A stretch of 58,766 nt of DNA from Streptomyces sp. WM6378 (GTDB lineage Bacteria > Actinomycetota > Actinomycetes > Streptomycetales > Streptomycetaceae), in assembly GCF_001279695.1 (NCBI RefSeq), contig NZ_LGDD01000305.1, forward strand, positions 1-58,766. Direction: 5' to 3'. Position 1 is the first letter of the stretch; each line of letters starts with the position of its first letter. Positions 1 to 8,430 of the stretch are shown here, piece by piece. Under the pieces are notes generated by a model. That model made no database searches. It was not told where the DNA came from and saw only the letters and a list, made by a program, of their open reading frames with translations. A program made the position numbers and the translations under genes.

Positions 1-133
1 GAACGGATGAGGGACTTCGCGCCCGTGACGTGCTCAACGGTCGCGGACTGGTGTCCGCCGTTACGGGGCCGCGGCTGCGGATGGTGGGCCCCGGTGGCCC
101 GCCCGGTCATCGGCTGACTTTCCGTGGCGTAGA

Positions 134-298
134 TCATCCGTCGGCTTCCGCGAGGAGGACGTCCAGGCGGTGCAGTGCGCTGTCGGCGCTTTCGGCGGCC
201 GCGCGATCATCTGGGTTTCCGCACAGCTGGATGAAATTATCTGCCAGGGTTTTCTTGGTTTCTTCGAGCGTTGTGTCGGCGTTCAGGTCTTTCGTCAT
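134..298 (-). CDS. Small acidic helical protein (54 aa) downstream of the VlmA-like gene
   Basis: The protein begins MTKDLNADTTLEETKKTLAD and is acidic and Ala/Leu-rich, with no membrane segment or recognisable motif. I prefer the ATG at 298 because a GAGGAA box lies about 10 nt upstream; an in-frame start at 337 would overlap the upstream gene. It follows the DUF2156 transferase gene by only 35 nt on the same strand, so the two are probably co-transcribed and it may serve the azoxy pathway as an accessory or carrier-like partner. That role is inferred from position only. I do not recognise the family. Confidence 0.6.
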   Translation of the reverse strand: MTKDLNADTTLEETKKTLADNFIQLCGNPDDRAAAESADSALHRLDVLLAEADG

Positions 299-333
299 GT
301 TGGACCGTTCCTCGTGGTGGGGTTGCGTTGGCT

Positions 334-1347
334 TCACATGGCGTTCGCGGCACGCCAGATGTTGACGAATCCCTCAGCGCTGGACTTCCCCGGGAAAGCC
401 GCGTACTCCGTGAGAACGAGGCTTTGGTTCCACTTTTGTTTGTAAGCCAGTTGCGAGGATGCGGGATAGACCACTTGGTTTTCCCACAGGTAGTGCATAA
501 GCCATTTGAAGCCCAGACTGTGGCCCTGCACTTCCCTGTCTTCGCTGAGGCTGGTGAATGGCGTGAAACCGAAGTGGAGCCATGGGACTCCTTCTTCGCA
601 GAAAACGTCAATGGCCGCCTTGTTGATCGCTTCCATGACGCCTGCCGGGCTTTCTGGGAGTCGGCGGCTCAGGTCGTGCATCCAGCCTTCATTGGTGCCG
701 TACACCGGAGAGTAGGAGACGTATCCGATGGCTTGCCCCTCGATGTGTCCGATGAACAGACGACGATGCTTTTGCATTTCCCCACCGGTCTGCCCGACGA
801 GGTACTCGAGTGGGCGGGCTCCCTCGCCTTTGAGTGGCAGCCAGCGGGTGTTGATGTCACGGACGCCGTCCTGCCACTGCTCATAATCGGCCTCGATGAT
901 GGTCAGGCCGCTGCGCAGAGCTCGGGAGATCTTGTTCCGCAGCTGCATATAGCGCGAGCCGGCCAGGGTGTGGGTGGTCAGATCCACGGCATAGGACGCT
1001 CCGACCTGGTTCACGGTGAAACCGTGGCGGGCGTAGATGTCCGCGTCACGCTTCTGAAGCTGGATGGCCGCGAGCTTGCGGTCGTTGCGCCTGGTGTACT
1101 CGGTGAAGGCCTGAAGAAGATCGGCGTAGGAGTCGTCGGGCGCGAAAGGGCCGCCGAACTGGACCATATAGTCGCCGGCCGGCCGGTAGACGATCACGCC
1201 AGGGCGGCCGGGGAGTGTGAAGTAGGAGTTCCCCTCGTTTACCGCGAGGAATGAGCTCGGGTTCTCGGATGCGCTGAATTCTTGTATCGCGCTGAGAGCA
1301 TATTCAGGAGAGGCGCTCGAACTACCTTTCGCCACTTGGATGTCCAT
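334..1347 (-). CDS. DUF2156 / GNAT-fold aminoacyl-tRNA-dependent transferase (VlmA-like)
   Basis: The 337-residue protein begins MDIQVAKGSSSASPEYALSA. It has the two-lobed GNAT-like architecture of the C-terminal DUF2156 domain of MprF/lysyl-phosphatidylglycerol synthases, but no membrane part. In the valanimycin pathway a soluble protein of this kind, VlmA, moves the seryl group from Ser-tRNA to an alkyl-hydroxylamine, giving the O-seryl ester that is later rearranged. The flanking VlmH/O/R/B-like genes suggest the same reaction here. The ATG at 1347 has AAGGAG nine bases upstream. A longer in-frame extension to 1473 is unlikely because it would skip this site. The gene is divergent from the vlmH-like operon, with a 371-nt shared promoter region. 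The family call is fairly firm; the amino acid donor is inferred. Confidence 0.75.
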   Translation of the reverse strand: MDIQVAKGSSSASPEYALSAIQEFSASENPSSFLAVNEGNSYFTLPGRPGVIVYRPAGDYMVQFGGPFAPDDSYADLLQAFTEYTRRNDRKLAAIQLQKRDADIYARHGFTVNQVGASYAVDLTTHTLAGSRYMQLRNKISRALRSGLTIIEADYEQWQDGVRDINTRWLPLKGEGARPLEYLVGQTGGEMQKHRRLFIGHIEGQAIGYVSYSPVYGTNEGWMHDLSRRLPESPAGVMEAINKAAIDVFCEEGVPWLHFGFTPFTSLSEDREVQGHSLGFKWLMHYLWENQVVYPASSQLAYKQKWNQSLVLTEYAAFPGKSSAEGFVNIWRAANAM

Positions 1348-1510
1348 GTGGAAAGACTCCTTGTCTGTTGCTCTTTGGCCGTAGGGACCGGTCGGGCCCC
1401 TGCATGCCCGTTCCTGGGGCAAGACGTACCGGTGGTCATCGTGCGGCGCAAGTTCGAGGTATGCAATAGGCAAGCAGCGAGACGGGTCCCAGGCATCAGC
1501 TAGTTATCAC

Positions 1511-1524
1511 TCAGGTGTCAGGTG
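1511..1524. promoter_or_regulatory. Tandem heptamer (TCAGGTG x2) in the divergent promoter region
   Basis: Two abutting copies of TCAGGTG lie between the vlmA-like and vlmH-like genes, about 165 nt upstream of the vlmA-like start. They share the TCAGG core with the 11-bp-phased repeats at 1554-1582, so they may be part of the same SARP-responsive region serving the leftward gene. The 7-bp spacing is not the classical SARP period. Confidence 0.35.
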
Positions 1525-1553
1525 AGAAGCCCTGACGTGGGCAGCTTCAGAGC

Positions 1554-1582
1554 GTCATGTGAGTGTCAGGAAGTCGTCAGGT
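1554..1582 (+). promoter_or_regulatory. Putative SARP binding site: three heptamers at 11-bp period
   Basis: GTCATGT, GTCAGGA and GTCAGGT start at 1554, 1565 and 1576, exactly 11 bp apart and in the same orientation. Direct heptamers at one-helical-turn spacing just upstream of a -10 box are the known recognition pattern of SARP activators such as ActII-ORF4. The site lies 137 nt upstream of the vlmH-like start, and a SARP gene is encoded at the other end of the cluster. I infer that this is the principal pathway promoter. Confidence 0.6.
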
Positions 1583-1718
1583 AAAGCTGCAAAGCTGGCG
1601 TTACGTGCCACTGAGGCGAGTCTTCCCATGACCGTTTCCGCACGTTCCAGTCTCAGGCTTCCGGTGGCCTTCACGCCGGAGCTTAATCTCGCCGACGGAC
1701 GCCGGAGGTTACCCCAAC

Positions 1719-2855
1719 ATGCGTTCTCTCGATATTGCCCGTGATGCCTGTGAGCGCCATCACCCCGGGCTGATCAAAGCACTTGAGGAGATACCCCTCC
1801 TTGAAAGGGAATCGGCCGACAGCCCGGTCCTGGAGGTATTCCGGGAACATGACGGGGCGGGCCTGCTGGTCCCACAGGAGTACGGCGGAGCCGGTGTGGA
1901 CGCGCTTGAGGCAGTACGCGTGACGCGTGCGATGGGCGCCTATTCTCCGTCGCTGGCGGCAGCTGCGACGATGCACAACTTCACGGCGGCGATGCTGTTC
2001 GCCCTGGCCGACCGGGTCGTTCCGCCCACCGAAGAGCAGAAGCAGCTGCTATCGCGTGTGGCGCCAGAGGGCATGCTCTTGGCCTCGGGGTGGGCCGAGG
2101 GGAGGACTCAGCAGGACATCCTCAACCCGTCGGTGACAGCCACTGAGGTAGACGACGGGTTCATTCTCAATGGATCAAAGAAGCCGTGCAGCTTGTCGCG
2201 CTCGATGAGCATCTTGACGGCGAGCGTGACACTGCCCAGTGAGGACCAGCAGCCCTCGCTCGCCGTCCCGCTCATCATGGCGGACTCGCCGGGAATCTCA
2301 GTGCACCCGTTCTGGGACAGCCCAGTCCTGGCCGGCGCGCAAAGCAACGAGGTACGTCTGAAAGACGTGCATGTTCCCGAGCGTCTCATTATCCGCGGCA
2401 CCCCTGACGACCCCAGTCGGCTCGATGACCTGCAGACAGCGACATTCGTCTGGTTCGAGCTGTTGATCACCTCGGCCTACGTAGGAGCCGCGAGCTCTCT
2501 GACGGAGCTGGTGATGCATCGAGAGCGGGGCGCGGTTACCGACCGGGCCGCGCTCGGGATCCAGCTGGAGGCAGCCGTCGGGCTGACCGAGGGCGTGGCA
2601 CGCGCGCTACGTGACGGGCTGTTCGGCGAAGACGCGGTGGCCGCGGCGTTGACCGCCCGCTTCGCTGTGCAGAAGGCCCTGGCTGCCATTTCTGAGCAGG
2701 CTGTTGAGCTCCTGGGCGGGATCGCGTTCATCAAGTCGCCCGAGGTTGCCTATTTGTCGTCCGCCCTACACCCGCTTGCCTTCCACCCGCCGGGCAGGAG
2801 CAGCTCCTCCTCCCATCTGGTCGAGTACTTCAACGGCGGACCGCTGCAGATCTGA
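1719..2855 (+). CDS. Acyl-CoA-dehydrogenase-fold flavin monooxygenase, amine N-hydroxylase (VlmH-like)
   Basis: The 378-residue protein has acyl-CoA dehydrogenase architecture. The N-terminal helical part contains LLVPQEYGGAGVDALEA near residue 50, a middle beta domain contains GFILNGSKKPCS (about residue 150), and a C-terminal four-helix domain runs from about 240 (TSAYVGAASSLTELV) to the end with AVELLGGIAFI. In this subfamily, as in isobutylamine N-hydroxylase VlmH, reduced flavin from a partner reductase is used for N-hydroxylation instead of dehydrogenation. A flavin reductase gene two positions downstream fits. It heads a tightly spaced rightward operon whose promoter region carries the phased heptamers. 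The substrate is presumably the amine made by the decarboxylase at 6602-8377. A CoA-dependent dehydrogenase is possible but less consistent with context. Confidence 0.75.
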   Translation: MRSLDIARDACERHHPGLIKALEEIPLLERESADSPVLEVFREHDGAGLLVPQEYGGAGVDALEAVRVTRAMGAYSPSLAAAATMHNFTAAMLFALADRVVPPTEEQKQLLSRVAPEGMLLASGWAEGRTQQDILNPSVTATEVDDGFILNGSKKPCSLSRSMSILTASVTLPSEDQQPSLAVPLIMADSPGISVHPFWDSPVLAGAQSNEVRLKDVHVPERLIIRGTPDDPSRLDDLQTATFVWFELLITSAYVGAASSLTELVMHRERGAVTDRAALGIQLEAAVGLTEGVARALRDGLFGEDAVAAALTARFAVQKALAAISEQAVELLGGIAFIKSPEVAYLSSALHPLAFHPPGRSSSSSHLVEYFNGGPLQI

Positions 2856-2880
2856 CCCGTGCCGAGAGGCGGATCACCCC

Positions 2881-3372
2881 ATGGACCAGCTCAATTCCTT
2901 CGAATCGCCTACCACCACTCGTCTGCACCGATCCGAGTATCTGGTCGGACTGGGCGTCTCACTGGTGCTCTTCATCGTGCACGTCGGTGAAGTCCGCTGG
3001 CTGCCGGCGGTTCTCTTGTTCGTCTACATCGATCTGATCGGGTACATTCCCGGCGCCATCGCCTATCGGCGCAGTCCCAATCACCGGATCCACAAAGCGT
3101 TCTACGTCCTGTACAACACCATGCACAGCCTGATCACGCAGGGGGTCGTGGTGGGCCTGTGGATCTGGGTGAGCGGGCCTGAGTGGGCCCTGCTCGTCAT
3201 TCCCATCCATCTGTGTGCCGACCGCGGAGTCTTCGGCAACTTCCTCAAGCCCTTCGCCTTGCCTTTCGAGCCGGTGGTCAACGAGGAATTCGCCTACCTG
3301 TCCCAGGCGCTGTTCCGGAAACCGGTGCCGTCAGCCTCGCCGGTCTCGCCCGTTGTGGGTTCCCAGCGATGA
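2881..3372 (+). CDS. Small polytopic membrane protein, candidate N-N bond-forming enzyme (VlmO-like)
   Basis: The 163-residue protein has about four hydrophobic segments (near residues 22-38, 40-62, 75-100 and 100-125). Polar residues that could form an active site lie in or beside the membrane: HVGEVRW, YIDLIGYIPG, HRIHKAFY, NTMHS and IHLCADRG. In valanimycin biosynthesis the membrane protein VlmO converts the O-seryl alkyl-hydroxylamine into the hydrazine, forming the N-N bond. Size, topology and position beside vlmH/R/B-type genes suggest this counterpart. The start at 2881 lies 25 nt after the upstream stop, and the gene overlaps the next by ATGA, implying translational coupling to the reductase. 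The VlmO assignment rests largely on context. Confidence 0.6.
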   Translation: MDQLNSFESPTTTRLHRSEYLVGLGVSLVLFIVHVGEVRWLPAVLLFVYIDLIGYIPGAIAYRRSPNHRIHKAFYVLYNTMHSLITQGVVVGLWIWVSGPEWALLVIPIHLCADRGVFGNFLKPFALPFEPVVNEEFAYLSQALFRKPVPSASPVSPVVGSQR

Positions 3373-3962
3373 CCGCGTCGGCCCCCTCCCTGCGCCCCAC
3401 GCTGGCTCCTGTTGATGATGAGACGCGTTGGCAATCGCTTCGCGGGTTCTCGCGCTGCCTGCCTACGGGAGTCTCCGTCGTGACGGTCACTTACAGCAAT
3501 GCGGCGCATGGCGCCACGGTCAGCACCGCCAGCGTGGTGTCGCAGCACCCGCTGCGGTTCGGTGCCAGTTTGCGCAGGGGCTCCTACCTGGCCGATCTAG
3601 TGCGCCAGCGCGGTGAATTCGTCCTGAACGTGCTCTCCTCGCGCCAGGCGGCAGTGGCCGACTGGTTCGCCAATCCGGAACGCCCCCGTGGAATGCGCCA
3701 GTTCGACTACGTTCCCTGGACTGCGCACAAACAGAGTGGCATCCCCGTCCTGGGCGGCTGTCTCGCGCACTTCACCTGCCGCCTGACCGACTCGGTCTCT
3801 CTGGGAGCCACAGACGATTTTCTCGTCGCAGAGGTGCTCGAGGGCCAAGGCCGCGAGGGCCGCCCCCTGGTCAATTTCGCCGGGCAGCTTCACGACGTCG
3901 AGTTCCGAGATGTGTTCCGGGCCCGGCGCGAGCAGGCCGGTGCGATCACAACATTCGATTAG
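3369..3962 (+). CDS. Flavin reductase-like FMN-binding protein (VlmR-like)
   Basis: The 197-residue protein has the flavin reductase split-barrel signature: FSRCLPTGVSVVT near the N-terminus, then a STASVVSQHP segment, then FVLNVLSSRQ and the C-terminal ATDDFLVAEVLEGQ strand. Such proteins reduce FMN or FAD with NAD(P)H and release it to a monooxygenase. VlmR does this for VlmH, and this gene sits two positions after the VlmH-like gene. Its ATG overlaps the stop of the membrane protein gene (ATGA), which decides the start. It lies within the presumed pathway operon and acts in the cytosol. Confidence 0.8.
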   Translation: MTASAPSLRPTLAPVDDETRWQSLRGFSRCLPTGVSVVTVTYSNAAHGATVSTASVVSQHPLRFGASLRRGSYLADLVRQRGEFVLNVLSSRQAAVADWFANPERPRGMRQFDYVPWTAHKQSGIPVLGGCLAHFTCRLTDSVSLGATDDFLVAEVLEGQGREGRPLVNFAGQLHDVEFRDVFRARREQAGAITTFD

Positions 3963-4000
3963 CGCTCATCACGACTGTATCTGTTGAGAGGAATGACAGC

Positions 4001-4978
4001 ATGACGCACTCCCTTCCCCCCGAGACCGACTGGGACCAGGCGCCGGGGCTGCTCGACGGCGCGATGACCCTGGACCTGTCGGCGCAGGACTGCAACCTGG
4101 CCTACTGGTTCAGCGGTGTCGCGCAGGGCACGCTACGCGGCCGGGCTGAGACCGGGCACACTTCGGCCGAAATCACGCCGGTTCATATGCGCGCCGACGG
4201 CCCACTGCGTGACGCGCAGATGCTGGAACTGGGCTGCCGGTCGGTGGCCGAGGAACAGGGCACCCGAGTGCTGGCGTACTACGTCGCCAATGCCACGGGT
4301 GTCGCAGAGATGGACTTCTTTGCCACCCAGCTCATGGACGAAGCCCGGCATTCGATGGTGTTTCGCAACCACCTTGTGGAGATGGGCCTGCCAGCTGACG
4401 AGTTGCACTCCACGATTGCGAAGTTGTCAGCCGACTACAAGCAGGAGGTACTCGACCCGATCCTGCAGTTCGCGGTCCGTGCAGTGCGCGACGAGGGCGA
4501 TTTCATCGGCGGCGTGGCGGTCTTCACCATCATCATCGAAGGCGTCCTGGCTCCGGCGGCCGAACTGAGTGAGCGTAAGTGGAGTCTGATCGACCCGGCG
4601 GCCAGCGCGATCGCCCGCGGCGCGGCCATCGACGAGATCCGACACCTCACGGTCGGCAGTTCCATCGTGCGCGAGCACCTGCAGACTCACCCGGAGTACC
4701 GGCCTCGGCTGATGGACATCATCCAGCGCGGCCGCAAGCTGTGGGACGAAATCCCCGACAAGAAGTACATCCTCGAGCGCGAGCACCTGTTCCAGGAGGG
4801 CATGCACCAGCACGCTGACGTCATCGGCGACTACGAGGTGTGGCCCGGGCAGCGGCTGCTGGATACCACCGCCGAGGAACGGTATGCCACGGCGGAGCGC
4901 TGGACGGACAAGATGGCGGCCGCACGCCTGGCCTACATGGGGCTCGACGAGGCTGTAGAGATCCTCCGACTGACCTGA
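4001..4978 (+). CDS. Ferritin-like nonheme diiron oxygenase (VlmB-like azoxy-forming enzyme)
   Basis: The 325-residue, helix-rich protein has spaced carboxylate/histidine pairs typical of ferritin-like diiron oxygenases: EEQGTRVLAYY near residue 83, ATQLMDEARHSMV (EARH) near 113, then IIEGVLAP near 178 and AAIDEIRHLTVG (DEIRH) near 211. VlmB is a nonheme diiron enzyme that oxidises the seryl-alkyl hydrazine by four electrons to the azoxy group, and this gene occupies the matching place in the operon. A GAGAGGA ribosome site precedes the ATG at 4001. The diiron ligands are read from motif spacing, not an alignment. A ribonucleotide-reductase-like or AurF-like N-oxygenase would be the alternative description. 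Confidence 0.75.
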   Translation: MTHSLPPETDWDQAPGLLDGAMTLDLSAQDCNLAYWFSGVAQGTLRGRAETGHTSAEITPVHMRADGPLRDAQMLELGCRSVAEEQGTRVLAYYVANATGVAEMDFFATQLMDEARHSMVFRNHLVEMGLPADELHSTIAKLSADYKQEVLDPILQFAVRAVRDEGDFIGGVAVFTIIIEGVLAPAAELSERKWSLIDPAASAIARGAAIDEIRHLTVGSSIVREHLQTHPEYRPRLMDIIQRGRKLWDEIPDKKYILEREHLFQEGMHQHADVIGDYEVWPGQRLLDTTAEERYATAERWTDKMAAARLAYMGLDEAVEILRLT

Positions 4979-5040
4979 TCCCGCCGTGCGGCGGCGAACC
5001 GTGTTCGCCGCCGCACTTGAGCTTTGTGCAGGAGACCTCC

Positions 5041-6543
5041 ATGGACAGTGCTCCCCGGACCGGGCAGAGCGGACTCCTTCAGCGCACCCTCACCACCCCC
5101 AAGATCGTTTTTATCGTGATTGCCGCGGCGGCCCCGCTGGCCGCCATGGTCTTCACCGTGCCGCTGTCCTTCGCCTTGGGCACCGGGCCGGGCGTGCCGG
5201 CGATGTTCGCGTTCGCCGGGCTGACGCTGCTGTGCTTCACTGCGGGATATTCCGCCATCAGCAAAGAACTCAGCAGCGGCAGTGGGTTCTACAGTCAGAT
5301 CGCCCACGGGCTGGGCCGCCCTCCGGCCGTCGGCGCCGGTCTGATCGCCGTGATCTCTTACAACGCAGTTACCGTCGGAGTTCTGGGAGCCTTCGCGTAT
5401 TTCACCCAGTCGGTGGCGGCCGATCACGGGCTGCATCTGCACTGGTCGGTGTGGGCTGTCGTAGGCCTGGTTTTCGTCGGCGTGCTCGGCTACCGGGATG
5501 CCGAGCTGAGCGCACGTGTGCTGGCCGTATGCATGGTGTGTGAGATCGCCGTTCTCCTTGCACTGGACACATCTGTTCTCGTCGACCGTGGTCTCAGCGC
5601 TCTGCCCAGTGCCTCTTTCAGTCCAGATTCCGCGCTCGCGCCCGGCATCGGAGTATCGGTGATGTTCGCGTTCGCCTCGTTCCTGGGCTTCGAGTCTGCC
5701 GGTCTGTACGGCGAGGAGGCCAAGGATCCAGGCCGGAGCGTACCGCGTGCCACGGTCATCGCCGTTCTCGTGGTTGCCTCGTTCTATGCGTTCACCAGCT
5801 GGGTTGCCGTCGGTGCGGTGGGTCCGGCGCGCGTCAGAGGCGAGGCCTCCCAGCACCTGGGGGATCTGTTCTTCGGCCTGAGCGCCACCTACCTCGGCTC
5901 CGAGGCCACCACGGTCATGCAACTGCTGCTGTGTACGAGCCTGCTTGCCAGTTGGCTGGCCCTGCACAATGCGGCGAACCGCTACATGTACGCGCTGGGC
6001 GTTGATGGGGTGCTGCCTCGATGGCTGGACCGCGTGCATACGCGGCACGGGTCGGTGCACCGGGCGAGCCTGGCCCAGACCGTGGTGAGTTCGGCCGTCG
6101 TCCTCGTGTACGCCGCTGCCGGCCTAAACCCTTACGTGAACATGTCGACCAGCATGGTCGGACTGGGCACACTGGGTGTGATCGTGCTCCAGGCGCTGGC
6201 ATCGGTGGCTGTGCTCGGCTACTTCCGGCGTCGTCCGCGACGCTGGTGGCGGACTGTTGTCGCCCCTGTTCTGGCCACTCTTGGGCTAGCGGCCGCCACA
6301 GTGCTCGTGGTGCGCAACTTCGCAGTTCTGACGGGAACTTCGGACCCCGTAGTGACATCTCTTCCCTGGATCCTGGTCGCGGCCGGCGCCGTCGGCGTGG
6401 TCCGCGCCCGGCACACGCGCTCGGCCTCGCCAAGCCACTATGCCCGGCTCGGAAGGGCGCAGTCCGTCCCCGATCCGGCCCCAGAGGCTCCCGTCACACG
6501 GGCGCCCGCGGACCGCAGCTTCCGGAAGACGCCTGCTGCGTGA
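5041..6543 (+). CDS. APC-family amino acid permease
   Basis: The 500-residue integral membrane protein has about 12 hydrophobic helices. It begins with a short polar N-terminus and the first helix IVFIVIAAAAPLAAMVF, contains the APC-like ASFLGFESAGLYGEEAKDP segment near residue 215-235 (GFE...EEAKNP-like signature), and ends in a hydrophilic Arg/Pro-rich tail. APC permeases import amino acids by cation symport or exchange them for decarboxylated amines. Located directly between the diiron enzyme and the decarboxylase, it could supply the decarboxylase substrate or exchange precursor for amine. The ATG at 5041 has AGGAGA eight bases upstream; longer in-frame extensions overlap the preceding gene and are not credible. 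Confidence 0.8.
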   Translation: MDSAPRTGQSGLLQRTLTTPKIVFIVIAAAAPLAAMVFTVPLSFALGTGPGVPAMFAFAGLTLLCFTAGYSAISKELSSGSGFYSQIAHGLGRPPAVGAGLIAVISYNAVTVGVLGAFAYFTQSVAADHGLHLHWSVWAVVGLVFVGVLGYRDAELSARVLAVCMVCEIAVLLALDTSVLVDRGLSALPSASFSPDSALAPGIGVSVMFAFASFLGFESAGLYGEEAKDPGRSVPRATVIAVLVVASFYAFTSWVAVGAVGPARVRGEASQHLGDLFFGLSATYLGSEATTVMQLLLCTSLLASWLALHNAANRYMYALGVDGVLPRWLDRVHTRHGSVHRASLAQTVVSSAVVLVYAAAGLNPYVNMSTSMVGLGTLGVIVLQALASVAVLGYFRRRPRRWWRTVVAPVLATLGLAAATVLVVRNFAVLTGTSDPVVTSLPWILVAAGAVGVVRARHTRSASPSHYARLGRAQSVPDPAPEAPVTRAPADRSFRKTPAA

Positions 6544-6601
6544 TGGCGTCACCATGGCGCCTCCGCCCCGGAAGCCATTCCCCAGCGAAAGGAACAACGC
6601 C

Positions 6602-8377
6602 GTGACGACCTCCTCTGCTCCCTCTAAGGTGGATCTCCCTTTCGGCCCGGAGGACACTCCGTGGCAGAAGACCTTCAGCAGCCTCCGGGTGGTTGACGGC
6701 GTGCCACGTGTCACCGCTCCATCCGAGGACCCCCGGCGGGCATACATGGAGATCCCCGAAGTCCCGTACGCCAAGGTTCAGATCCCGCCGAACGGACTGG
6801 ATCCGCAGCAGTACGCGGAGGCCGAACGTCTCTTCCGTAGCTACGTGGACGCTCAGACACACAACTTCGCCGGCTACCAGGTCACCAGCGACCTGGACTA
6901 CGAGGGCCGCCTCAGCCACTACCTCAACCGGCATCTCAACAACGTCGGAGACCCTTACGAGTCCAGTTCCTACACCCTGAACTCGAAGATACTTGAGCGG
7001 GCAGTGCTCGATTACTTCGCCTCCTTATGGAATGCGAAGTGGCCTCACAACGCCGACGATCCGGAGTCGTACTGGGGGTATCTGCTGACCATGGGGTCCA
7101 GCGAGGGCAACCTCTATGGACTGTGGAATGCGCGTGACTACCTGTCCGGCAAGCTGCTTCGTCAGCAACAGTCCGCCGGCTCCGAGGCGGCCCCGGTCGT
7201 GTACGAGCAGGCGCTGCGGCGGGAGGGCCAAAGCCCGCACGCCTACCAGCCGGTGGCGTTCTTCTCTCAGGACACCCACTACTCGCTGACCAAGGCCGTC
7301 CGGGTCCTGGGCATCGACACCTTCCACACGGTCGGCAGTACCGTCTACCCGGACGAGAACCCGCTCGAGCCCGGTGCGCCGTGGCCCACCGAAGTCCCCT
7401 CCGTCGGAGGGGCCGCAGGCACCGGAGCGATCGATGTGGACAAACTCGCTGTTCTGGTCCGCTTTTTTGCGAGCAAGGGCTACCCGATCCTTGTCAGCCT
7501 CAACTACGGATCGACATTCAAGGGTGCTTACGACGATGTCGAGGCCGTCGCCCACACCGTCCGTGACATCTGCACGGAGTACGGCCTGGACGAGCGCCGG
7601 GTATATCGCGACCGGGACAAGGACAGCGACTTCGATGTGCGTAGCGGGTATTGGATCCACATCGATGCTGCGCTGGGGGCAGGGTACGCCCCCTATCTCC
7701 AGATGGCCCGTGATGCGGGCATGGTCGACGACGCACCACCGGTCTTCGATTTCCGGCTGCCCGAGGTGCACTCGCTGACCATGAGCGGGCACAAGTGGAT
7801 CGGCGCGCCTTGGGCCTGCGGCGTCTACATGACCAGAACTGGGCTGCAGATGATTCCGCCGAAGTCGTCGGAGTACATCGGGGCGGCCGACACCACGTTT
7901 GCGGGATCACGCAACGGGTTCTCGGCCTTGCTCCTATGGGACTATCTGTCCCGGCACTCATACGATGACCAGGTGCGTCTCGCCGCCGAGTGCGACCGCC
8001 TGGCAGGTTACGCCCATGACCGGTTGCTGGCGCTTCAGGAGAAACTGGGGATCGACCTCTGGGTGGCGCGCAGCCCACAAGCCCTCACGGTCCGCTTCCG
8101 CCAGCCCAGCGAGGACATCGTGCGTCGGTACTCGCTGTCCTGCGAGACCCTGTACGTGGGAGGAGAGCAACGGACGTATGTGCATCTCTACGCGATGAAG
8201 CATCTCACCCGTGAACTTGTCGATGAGTTGGTGCGCGACATGCGCCAGCCCGGAGCCTTCCCTGGCATCGCCCTGCCAACCGCACATAGCTGGGCTGGGG
8301 CGGCCGACATCCTGGCGGATGACGAATCGGACAGTGGCTGTGTCGGCGTACTGGCTGCGGGCGAGCGGTCCGCCTGA
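6602..8377 (+). CDS. PLP-dependent amino acid decarboxylase (VlmD-like role)
   Basis: The 591-residue group II PLP decarboxylase has YWGYLLTMGSSEGNLYGLW (substrate and cofactor loop) near residue 155, HYSLTKAVRVLG (cofactor-stacking His) near 222, a WIHIDAALG segment (PLP-ring Asp) and MSGHKWIGAPWACGVY, whose Lys should form the Schiff base. The GTG at 6602 is chosen over ATG 6554 because an AAAGGA box lies about ten bases upstream. Context suggests it makes the amine that the VlmH-like enzyme hydroxylates, as VlmD does from valine; the amino acid used here cannot be read from sequence. A rare TTA leucine codon at 7025-7027 makes translation likely bldA-dependent. A perfect hairpin follows the stop. 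Confidence 0.8.
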   Translation: MTTSSAPSKVDLPFGPEDTPWQKTFSSLRVVDGVPRVTAPSEDPRRAYMEIPEVPYAKVQIPPNGLDPQQYAEAERLFRSYVDAQTHNFAGYQVTSDLDYEGRLSHYLNRHLNNVGDPYESSSYTLNSKILERAVLDYFASLWNAKWPHNADDPESYWGYLLTMGSSEGNLYGLWNARDYLSGKLLRQQQSAGSEAAPVVYEQALRREGQSPHAYQPVAFFSQDTHYSLTKAVRVLGIDTFHTVGSTVYPDENPLEPGAPWPTEVPSVGGAAGTGAIDVDKLAVLVRFFASKGYPILVSLNYGSTFKGAYDDVEAVAHTVRDICTEYGLDERRVYRDRDKDSDFDVRSGYWIHIDAALGAGYAPYLQMARDAGMVDDAPPVFDFRLPEVHSLTMSGHKWIGAPWACGVYMTRTGLQMIPPKSSEYIGAADTTFAGSRNGFSALLLWDYLSRHSYDDQVRLAAECDRLAGYAHDRLLALQEKLGIDLWVARSPQALTVRFRQPSEDIVRRYSLSCETLYVGGEQRTYVHLYAMKHLTRELVDELVRDMRQPGAFPGIALPTAHSWAGAADILADDESDSGCVGVLAAGERSA

Positions 8378-8391
8378 CGCAGGAGGCATAC

Positions 8392-8427
8392 AGTGCCGGG
8401 CCGGGGGCATACCCCCGGCCCGGCACT
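8392..8427. terminator. Bidirectional terminator after decarboxylase and TetR genes
   Basis: A perfect 16-bp GC-rich stem (8392-8407 with 8412-8427) with a CATA loop lies between the convergent decarboxylase and tetR genes and would serve both. There is no long T tract, as is usual in high-GC actinobacteria. Confidence 0.85.
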
Positions 8428-8430
8428 CTG

